From: Candidatus Mediterraneibacter stercorigallinarum
Lineage (GTDB): Bacteria > Bacillota > Clostridia > Lachnospirales > Lachnospiraceae
Assembly: GCA_019116185.1 (NCBI GenBank)
Contig: DXCD01000140.1
Location: forward strand, 1 to 6,020
DNA length: 6,020 bases
Reading direction: 5' to 3'
The notes under the pieces were generated by a model. That model did no database searches. It was not told the origin of the DNA and saw only the letters and a list, made by a program, of their open reading frames with translations. Shown piece after piece: positions 1 through 4,421 of the stretch (its first letter is position 1; every line of letters starts with the position of its first letter). A program made the translations under genes and the position numbers.

Positions 1-714
1 CGCCGGGAGCTTGAGGAAATGTCCGCCTATGTGGATGTAGGCGAGTGCCTGATCGAAGAATCTGAGACAGAGGATGTGGACTGGGTAAATAACTGGAAGC
101 AGTATTTCCATCAGTTCTATGTGGATGATATCCTGATCATCCCTTCCTGGGAGGATGTAAAGCCGGAGGACGAGGACAAGCTGGTCATCCATATTGATCC
201 GGGAACCGCGTTCGGCACGGGGATGCATGAGACCACGCAGCTTTGTATCCGCCAGATCCGTAAGTATGTAACTCCGGATACGAAGATCCTTGACGTGGGA
301 TGCGGGAGCGGGATCCTCGGCATGCTGGCGCTGAAGTTCGGCGCGGCATATTCCGTGGGCACGGACCTTGATCCCTGCGCGATCGACGCCACCCATGAGA
401 ATATGGAAGTAAACGGCATTCCGAAAGACAAGTATGAAGTGATGATCGGAAATATTATCGATGACAAAGCGGTGCAGGAAAAAGCGGGGTATGAATGCTA
501 TGATATCGTAGCTGCAAATATCCTGGCAGACGTCCTTGTGGAGCTGACCCCGGTGGTAGTAAATCAGTTAAAGCCGGGCGGCATCTATATTACCAGCGGA
601 ATCATTGACGATAAAGAGCAGACTGTAGTGGACGCAGTGAAGGCGGCAGGACTGGAAGTGCTTGACGTGACTTATCAGGGCGAGTGGGTCTGCGTAACAG
701 CGAGGAAGAACTAA
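1..714 (+). CDS. prmA: Ribosomal protein L11 methyltransferase PrmA (5' end outside window)
   Basis: This is the C-terminal 237 residues of a SAM-dependent methyltransferase whose reading frame is open from the first base, so the true start lies upstream. The family trimethylates lysines and the N-terminal amine of ribosomal protein L11 in the cytoplasm. Visible motifs are the PrmA-typical DPGTAFGTGMHETT segment (nt 196-237), the SAM-binding loop LDVGCGSG (nt 289-312), an acidic TDLDP strand end that should contact the SAM ribose, and NILADV (nt 517-534), the N-[IL]-L-A signature near the active site. Full-length family members are about 290-320 residues, so roughly 60-80 residues of the N-terminal L11-recognition part are missing. 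The stop codon TAA overlaps the ATG of rsmE by one base (TAATG), which suggests translational coupling. The family call is secure. Confidence 0.96.
   Translation, partial: RRELEEMSAYVDVGECLIEESETEDVDWVNNWKQYFHQFYVDDILIIPSWEDVKPEDEDKLVIHIDPGTAFGTGMHETTQLCIRQIRKYVTPDTKILDVGCGSGILGMLALKFGAAYSVGTDLDPCAIDATHENMEVNGIPKDKYEVMIGNIIDDKAVQEKAGYECYDIVAANILADVLVELTPVVVNQLKPGGIYITSGIIDDKEQTVVDAVKAAGLEVLDVTYQGEWVCVTARKN
702..706 (+). promoter_or_regulatory. Ribosome binding site for rsmE
   Basis: GAGGA lies 7 nt before the ATG at 714, inside the last codons of prmA. It fixes the rsmE start at the TAATG overlap and argues against the earlier in-frame ATG at 684, whose extra ten residues have no family counterpart. 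Confidence 0.7.
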
Positions 715-1460
715 TGCAGCAGTTTTTTGCGGAACCATCTTGGATAGAAGAGAACAGAATATTGATGCGGGGCGCGGATGTGAACCATATGAAAAATGTG
801 CTCCGCATGAAGCCCGGGGAGGATGTGCGGATCAATGACGGCGCGGGAAAGACGTATCTGTGCTGTATCAGCGCTTACGAAGAGCAGACCGCGGTCCTTG
901 ACATCCTTAAGGAGCTGGATTCTGACACAGAACTGCCGTCCAGGATCGTCTTGTTCCAGGGGCTTCCGAAGGGGGACAAGATGGAGTGGATCGTGCAGAA
1001 GGCAGTGGAGCTGGGCGCGTACAGCGTCGTTCCTTTTGCGGCGAGGCGCTCTGTGGTGAAGCTGGATGAGAAAAAGGCGGCAAAGAAACAGGCGCGCTGG
1101 CAGGCGATCGCCAAGGGCGCGGCGGAACAGTCCGGCCGCGGCATCGTTCCGGAGATTCAGTCTGTGCAGACCTTTGGGGAAGCGCTTAAGACGGCAGAGG
1201 AGCTGGATGTGATTCTCATTCCCTATGAGCTGGAAGAGGGGATGAAAGAGACCACGCGCGTGATTGAAAATATCGAGCCCGGGCAGTCTGTGGGGATCTT
1301 CATCGGACCGGAGGGCGGATTTGAGGAAGAAGAGGTAGAGCTGGCCAAGGCGGCGGGAGCATATCCGGTTACACTGGGGAAACGGATCCTGCGCACAGAG
1401 ACAGCCGGGCTTACCGCTCTGTCCATCCTGATGTATTATCTGGAGAGCCGGACCGCGTGA
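714..1460 (+). CDS. rsmE: 16S rRNA (uracil(1498)-N3)-methyltransferase RsmE
   Basis: The 248-residue protein matches the usual RsmE length (about 240-255). The family uses SAM to methylate N3 of U1498 in 16S rRNA, acting on the assembled 30S subunit. The N-terminus MQQFFAE and the DVNHMKNVLRMKPG segment (residues 22-35) form the PUA-like RNA-binding domain. The SPOUT methyltransferase domain follows, with QKAVELGA (95-102), KGAAEQSGRG (134-143), IGPEGGF (197-203) and LGKRILRTETA (221-231); the last two build the trefoil knot that binds SAM. The start was chosen from the ribosome binding site and the conserved N-terminus. The gene overlaps prmA by one base, so the two are almost certainly co-transcribed. 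Its final codons (GAG AGC CGG ACC GCG TGA) are the first unit of a tandem repeat that continues beyond the stop. Confidence 0.96.
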   Translation: MQQFFAEPSWIEENRILMRGADVNHMKNVLRMKPGEDVRINDGAGKTYLCCISAYEEQTAVLDILKELDSDTELPSRIVLFQGLPKGDKMEWIVQKAVELGAYSVVPFAARRSVVKLDEKKAAKKQARWQAIAKGAAEQSGRGIVPEIQSVQTFGEALKTAEELDVILIPYELEEGMKETTRVIENIEPGQSVGIFIGPEGGFEEEEVELAKAAGAYPVTLGKRILRTETAGLTALSILMYYLESRTA

Positions 1461-1514
1461 GCGAGCGGGAGCCGTGCTTCTTGAACGAGTGAGAGCCGGA
1501 CTGCATGAACGGGC
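1443..1514 (+). repeat. Three degenerate 24-bp tandem repeats spanning the rsmE stop codon
   Basis: Units lie at 1443-1466, 1467-1490 and 1491-1514. By hand alignment units 1 and 3 share 20 of 24 bases (all four differences are transitions), units 2 and 3 share 17, and units 1 and 2 share 16. Because 24 is a multiple of three, the units stay in the rsmE frame: unit 1 reads E-S-R-T-A-stop-A-S, unit 2 G-S-R-A-S-stop-T-S and unit 3 E-S-R-T-A-stop-T-G. Each unit therefore carries a TGA at the same place, and only unit 1 is translated up to its stop. The likely origin is tandem duplication of the gene end followed by drift. No function can be assigned. Confidence 0.75.
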
Positions 1515-1521
1515 GTCCGGC
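1495..1521 (+). other. Inverted repeat / potential stem-loop downstream of rsmE
   Basis: GCCGGAC (1495-1501) and GTCCGGC (1515-1521) form a perfect 7-bp stem with a 13-nt loop. The same left arm also occurs in the first tandem unit (1447-1453), so an alternative longer-range pairing exists. No U-tract follows, so it is not a standard terminator. It may instead act as a processing or stability element between rsmE and the next gene. Nothing else is recognised in the 1461-1565 gap apart from the tandem units and the downstream ribosome binding site AAAGGA at 1552-1557. Confidence 0.4.
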
Positions 1522-1565
1522 ATGTGCATAATTTAATAGTAAGAAAAAAGTAAAGGAAAGGAACA

Positions 1566-2723
1566 ATGGAAGTTTATCTGGACAATTCCGCCACGACCAT
1601 GTGCTATCCGGAAGTGGGGGAACTGGTATATAAAGTAATGTGCCGGGACTACGGCAACCCGTCTTCCCTGTACCGCAAGGGCGTGGAGGCAGAACATTAT
1701 ATCCGCGATGCAAAGGAAACGATCGCCAGGCTTTTAAAGGTGAATGCAAAAGAGATCTTTTTCACTTCCGGGGGCACGGAGAGTGACAATCTGGCGCTGA
1801 TCGGATGCGCCCGGGCGAACCGGCGCAGGGGAAACCACCTGATCACCTCTTCCATCGAGCATCCCGCGATCTTGAATACCATGCGGTATCTGGAGGAAGA
1901 AGAGGGATTCCGGGTGACGTATCTTCCGGTGGATGAGCAGGGACGGATCCGTCTTGACGCGCTCAGAGAAGCGCTGTGCCCGGAGACAATCCTTGTATCC
2001 ATTATGTATGTGAATAATGAAGTGGGGACCGTTCAGCCTGTCCAGGACGCGGTGCAGATTGTGAAGCGGTACAATTCTTCGATCCTGTTTCACACGGATG
2101 CAGTCCAGGGATTCGGGAAATACCGTATTTACCCCAAGCGGATGGGCATTGACCTTCTGTCTGCCAGCGGGCATAAGATCCACGGACCGAAGGGCGTGGG
2201 ATTTCTCTATATTGACAGCCGGGTGAAGATCCATCCGATCCTCTTCGGCGGAGGACAGCAGAAGGATATCCGTTCCGGCACGGAGAATGTGCCCGGGATC
2301 GCGGGACTGGGACTTGCGTCGAAGATGATCTATCAGGATCTGGAGATGAAGACAGCCCTTATGAGGGAGCTGAAGGCGCATTTCATAGAAGGCCTCGAAA
2401 AGATCGGGAATACGACAGTGCACGGCGTGACGGACGAGGGAAGCGCGCCCCATATTATCAGCGTGGGCATTGCGGGAGTGCGCAGTGAAGTCCTTCTCCA
2501 TACACTGGAGGATAAGGGGATCTACGTTTCATCCGGTTCGGCATGTTCATCAAACCATCCCGCAGTCAGCGGCGTCTTAAAAGCGATCGGAACATCGAGA
2601 GAATACCTGGACGCCACACTGCGTTTCAGCATGTCCGAGCTTACCACAAAAGAAGAAATTGACTATACGCTGGAAACACTATATAATTGTATACCGATGC
2701 TTCGGAAATTTACACGGCGCTGA
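1566..2723 (+). CDS. nifS: Cysteine desulfurase, NifS/IscS class
   Basis: This 385-residue PLP enzyme converts L-cysteine to L-alanine and leaves a persulfide on its active cysteine for transfer to acceptors. Visible elements in order are YLDNSAT (4-10), the PLP phosphate loop TSGGTESDN (67-75), EHPA with the ring-stacking His99, NNEVGT (150-155), HTDAVQ with Asp178, the PLP-Schiff-base lysine in SGHK (Lys204), RSGTEN (236-241) and the catalytic loop SSGSACSS with Cys327. SSGSAC is the class I signature seen in IscS and NifS rather than SufS. An AAAGGA site 8 nt upstream supports the start. No iscU or other scaffold gene follows; thiI does. In Bacillus the paralogue NifZ sits beside thiI and serves it, so this enzyme is inferred to supply ThiI. 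The symbol is family-level only. Confidence 0.93.
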   Translation: MEVYLDNSATTMCYPEVGELVYKVMCRDYGNPSSLYRKGVEAEHYIRDAKETIARLLKVNAKEIFFTSGGTESDNLALIGCARANRRRGNHLITSSIEHPAILNTMRYLEEEEGFRVTYLPVDEQGRIRLDALREALCPETILVSIMYVNNEVGTVQPVQDAVQIVKRYNSSILFHTDAVQGFGKYRIYPKRMGIDLLSASGHKIHGPKGVGFLYIDSRVKIHPILFGGGQQKDIRSGTENVPGIAGLGLASKMIYQDLEMKTALMRELKAHFIEGLEKIGNTTVHGVTDEGSAPHIISVGIAGVRSEVLLHTLEDKGIYVSSGSACSSNHPAVSGVLKAIGTSREYLDATLRFSMSELTTKEEIDYTLETLYNCIPMLRKFTRR

Positions 2724-2806
2724 CACGCCGGCAGGAGCCGCGCCGGGCGCAAGCGGCGCGGGCAGAGAATGATCTGTCCGAGTGCAGTATGCGCCTGCCG
2801 CGGCAG
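2715..2806 (+). other. GC-rich spacer with several inverted repeats between cysteine desulfurase and thiI
   Basis: The 99-nt spacer (2724-2822) is visibly richer in G and C than the flanking genes and carries closely packed dyads. CGGCG/CGCCG (2715-2719 and 2726-2730) brackets the stop codon. CCGCGCCG/CGGCGCGG (2738-2745 and 2754-2761) is an 8-bp stem with an 8-nt loop. CTGCCGCGGCAG (2795-2806) is a perfect 12-bp palindrome, followed by an A-run and the thiI ribosome binding site. None is followed by a U-tract, so I do not call a terminator. The dyads could tune mRNA processing or the relative expression of the two genes. Confidence 0.5.
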
Positions 2807-2810
2807 AAAA

Positions 2811-2818
2811 AAGGAGAG
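2811..2818 (+). promoter_or_regulatory. Ribosome binding site for thiI
   Basis: AAGGAGAG, with its GGAG core 6 nt before the ATG at 2823. It decides the start in favour of MTFHSFLIKYGE over an upstream in-frame ATG at 2769, which would add 18 residues unlike the family and would run through the hairpin-rich spacer. Confidence 0.8.
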
Positions 2819-2822
2819 AATC

Positions 2823-4007
2823 ATGACGTTTCATTCATTTTTGATCAAATATGGAGAGATTGGGATAAAAGGAAAGAACCGGTATATGTTTGAGGACGCG
2901 CTTGTGCGCCAGATCCGGTACGCGCTTCAGGATGTGGACGGAGAGTTCCTTGTGCATAAATGCCACGGCAGGGTGTACGTGGACTGCGAGGGGGAATACG
3001 ACTACGAGGAAACGATAGAGAGCCTGAAGAAGGTGTTCGGTATTGTCGGCATCTGCCCGGTAGTGAGAAAACCGGTTAAGGAACTGGAAGAATTGAAGAA
3101 AGATGTTGTGGCCTATGTAGGGGAAATGTACCCGGAGGGCAGCAAGACGTTCAAGGTGGAGGCAAGACGCGCGAACAAGCGGTATCCTGTGAATTCCATG
3201 GAGATCAACTGTGAGCTGGGTGAAGCGGTGCTTGAGGCATACCCGGAGATGAAGGTGGATGTGCACAACCCGGATGTCCGTCTGAACGTAGAGATCCGCG
3301 AGGAGGTCTATCTGTATTCAGAGATCATTCCCGGACCGGGAGGAATGCCCGTAGGGACCAACGGCAGCGCTATGCTGCTCCTGTCAGGCGGGATCGACAG
3401 CCCGGTAGCAGGATATATGATCGCAAAGAGAGGCGTGGAGATTGAAGCGACTTATTTCCATGCGCCTCCGTACACAAGCGAGCGCGCGAAGGAGAAGGTC
3501 ATTGACCTGGCGCGGCTGGTGTCCGCATATGCAGGTCCGATCAAGCTTCATATCGTCAACTTTACGGATATTCAGCTTGCGATCTATGAGAAATGCCCGC
3601 ATGATGAACTGACGATCATTATGCGCCGGTATATGATGCGGATCGCAGAGTATTTTGCTAAGAAGGACGGCTGCCTGGGACTGATCACAGGAGAGAGCAT
3701 CGGCCAGGTGGCAAGCCAGACCATGCAGAGCCTGGCAGCGACCAATGCAGTGTGCACCCTTCCGGTGTATCGTCCGCTCATTGGATTTGACAAGAGAGAG
3801 ATCGTGGAGATCTCCGAGAAGATTGACACGTATGAGACTTCGATCCAGCCGTTCGAGGACTGCTGCACGATTTTTGTGGCAAAGCATCCGGTTACAAAGC
3901 CGAATGTGGAGAGGATCGAAAAATCAGAGCTGAACCTGTCTGAGAGTATTGAAGAGCTTATGAAGACGGCGATTGAAACAGCGGAAGTGATCACGGTTGG
4001 AAAGTAA
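2823..4007 (+). CDS. thiI: tRNA 4-thiouridine synthase ThiI (no rhodanese domain)
   Basis: The 394-residue protein adenylates U8 of tRNA with ATP and replaces its oxygen with sulfur to give 4-thiouridine. The N-terminal ferredoxin-like part begins with LIKYGEIGIKGKNR (7-20). A THUMP domain follows at about residues 60-165, then the PP-loop ATPase domain with SGGIDSP (188-194) and later GESIGQVASQT (290-300). Near the C-terminus is FEDCCTIF (344-351); one of Cys347/Cys348 should correspond to the sulfur-handling Cys344 of E. coli ThiI. The protein ends soon after, so the C-terminal rhodanese domain of enterobacterial ThiI is absent, as in Bacillus. Without it, a role in thiamine thiazole synthesis is unlikely, and sulfur probably comes directly from the adjacent cysteine desulfurase. 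A terminator hairpin follows the gene. Confidence 0.95.
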   Translation: MTFHSFLIKYGEIGIKGKNRYMFEDALVRQIRYALQDVDGEFLVHKCHGRVYVDCEGEYDYEETIESLKKVFGIVGICPVVRKPVKELEELKKDVVAYVGEMYPEGSKTFKVEARRANKRYPVNSMEINCELGEAVLEAYPEMKVDVHNPDVRLNVEIREEVYLYSEIIPGPGGMPVGTNGSAMLLLSGGIDSPVAGYMIAKRGVEIEATYFHAPPYTSERAKEKVIDLARLVSAYAGPIKLHIVNFTDIQLAIYEKCPHDELTIIMRRYMMRIAEYFAKKDGCLGLITGESIGQVASQTMQSLAATNAVCTLPVYRPLIGFDKREIVEISEKIDTYETSIQPFEDCCTIFVAKHPVTKPNVERIEKSELNLSESIEELMKTAIETAEVITVGK

Positions 4008-4020
4008 TTTCGGTATAATT

Positions 4021-4053
4021 GAAAGAGCTGCCTCGCATTGAGACAGCTCTTTC
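4021..4053. terminator. Probable bidirectional rho-independent terminator between thiI and the HPr-like gene
   Basis: GAAAGAGCTG (4021-4030) and CAGCTCTTTC (4044-4053) form a perfect 10-bp stem. After one mismatch, CTC/GAG (4032-4034 and 4040-4042) extends it to a 5-nt loop. The stem foot supplies an A-rich side and a CUCUUUC side in both directions. It lies 13 nt after the thiI stop and 21 nt after the stop of the convergent gene, the usual place for a shared terminator. The trailing U-run is short, so strength is uncertain. Confidence 0.78.
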
Positions 4054-4074
4054 ATAAGTAAAATCCTTGTCAGA

Positions 4075-4308
4075 TTATTTGATGATGTAAGGATCCAGTG
4101 CAGCAAGGATGTCATCAACGTCCCCGTCAGCATGAATATTGAGATCGATCGGCTTGGAAAGATCCAGGCTGAAGATTCCCATGATGGACTTGGCATCTAT
4201 AACATATCTTCCGGATACTAAATCAAAGTCATTGTCATACTTTGTAATCTCGTTTACAAAGGATTTTACTTTGTCGATAGAGTTTAATGAAATCTGTACT
4301 GTTTTCAT
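4075..4308 (-). CDS. Small HPr-like protein lacking the phosphocarrier histidine
   Basis: The 77-residue protein starts MKTVQISLNSIDKVK and carries AKSIMGIFSLDL (39-50), which matches the regulatory-serine region of HPr (the KSIMG segment holding Ser46, here Ser41), followed by PIDLNIHADGD. The GIHARPA segment with the PEP-phosphorylated His15 of HPr is missing; the equivalent place reads SIDKVKSF, with no histidine. It therefore should not carry phosphate from enzyme I to sugar permeases. By analogy with Bacillus Crh, which also lacks His15, a regulatory role through Ser41 phosphorylation is possible but unproven, and several residues around the site differ. The start is set by a strong AAGGAGGG site; an upstream in-frame ATG at 4389 would lie before the promoter. 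The gene is visibly more AT-rich than its neighbours and is transcribed alone, convergent to thiI and divergent from mtaB. Confidence 0.85.
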   Translation of the reverse strand: MKTVQISLNSIDKVKSFVNEITKYDNDFDLVSGRYVIDAKSIMGIFSLDLSKPIDLNIHADGDVDDILAALDPYIIK

Positions 4309-4336
4309 TTGGATAGCCCTCCTTGAATCATAAAAT
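4309..4336 (+). promoter_or_regulatory. Weak candidate promoter for mtaB
   Basis: TTGGAT (4309-4314) and TAAAAT (4331-4336) are 16 nt apart. The -10 has five of six consensus bases but the -35 only three. If real, transcription would start near 4343, within the palindrome at 4341-4353. No better plus-strand promoter is visible between the thiI terminator and mtaB, so read-through from thiI is the alternative. Confidence 0.25.
4317..4324 (-). promoter_or_regulatory. Ribosome binding site of the HPr-like gene
   Basis: AAGGAGGG on the minus strand, 8 nt before the ATG at 4308-4306. It is close to the perfect anti-16S complement and fixes the 77-residue start. Confidence 0.88.
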
Positions 4337-4340
4337 AGTA

Positions 4341-4353
4341 AGGTCTCAGACCT
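4341..4353. promoter_or_regulatory. 13-bp palindrome at the HPr-like transcription start (candidate operator)
   Basis: AGGTCT-C-AGACCT is a perfect 6-bp dyad around a single central base. The HPr-like -10 box ends at 4361, so transcription should begin near 4354; the palindrome would cover about +1 to +14. A dyad at this position is typical of a repressor site. A 1-nt centre makes it a poor RNA hairpin, so DNA binding by a dimer is more likely. It does not match a cre (CcpA) site or any operator I recognise. Confidence 0.45.
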
Positions 4354-4360
4354 CATGTAT

Positions 4361-4389
4361 ATTCTAGGGGATGCTGTCAGAAAAGTCAA
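4361..4389 (-). promoter_or_regulatory. Sigma-A-type promoter of the HPr-like gene
   Basis: On the minus strand, -35 TTGACT (4389-4384) and -10 TAGAAT (4366-4361) are separated by exactly 17 nt, each with one mismatch to the TTGACA/TATAAT consensus. The predicted start near 4354 gives a leader of about 45 nt. The -35 lies in the upstream region of the divergent mtaB. Confidence 0.85.
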
Positions 4390-4406
4390 GTGATACAGAG
4401 GAAAAA

Positions 4407-4412
4407 AGAGGT
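4407..4412 (+). promoter_or_regulatory. Ribosome binding site for mtaB
   Basis: AGAGGT, 9 nt before the ATG at 4422. With the conserved MKKAALHNLGCKVN start it favours 4422 over the in-frame ATG at 4371, which adds 17 unconserved residues. Confidence 0.6.
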
Positions 4413-4421
4413 AAATTCAGC

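Noticed and set aside
1443..1514. CRISPR-like array
   Set aside because: The units are directly adjacent with no unique spacers, so this is a simple tandem repeat and no cas genes are present.
711..1529. Minus-strand open frame (272 codons) opposite rsmE
   Set aside because: It is a shadow of rsmE with no family resemblance and a composition typical of antisense reading frames.
1504..1532. Possible promoter before the cysteine desulfurase (CATAAT at 1527-1532)
   Set aside because: No -35-like box occurs at 16-18 nt upstream, so it cannot be supported from sequence alone; co-transcription with rsmE is at least as likely.
2769..2822. Possible 18-residue N-terminal extension of ThiI
   Set aside because: There is no ribosome binding site before 2769, the residues do not resemble ThiI, and a good site precedes the ATG at 2823.
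4014..4019. Perfect TATAAT on the plus strand just after thiI
   Set aside because: The only TTG-like box nearby (TTGGAA at 3997-4002) is 11 nt away, too close, and the terminator hairpin starts two bases downstream. It is probably just AT-rich sequence next to the terminator.
4309..4389. Possible 27-residue N-terminal extension of the HPr-like protein
   Set aside because: It would start upstream of the predicted transcription start and read through the promoter; a strong ribosome binding site supports the start at 4308.
4371..4421. Possible 17-residue N-terminal extension of MtaB
   Set aside because: The family begins at MKKxxxHxLGCKVN, which matches the ATG at 4422; the extension overlaps the HPr-like promoter and has no ribosome binding site.
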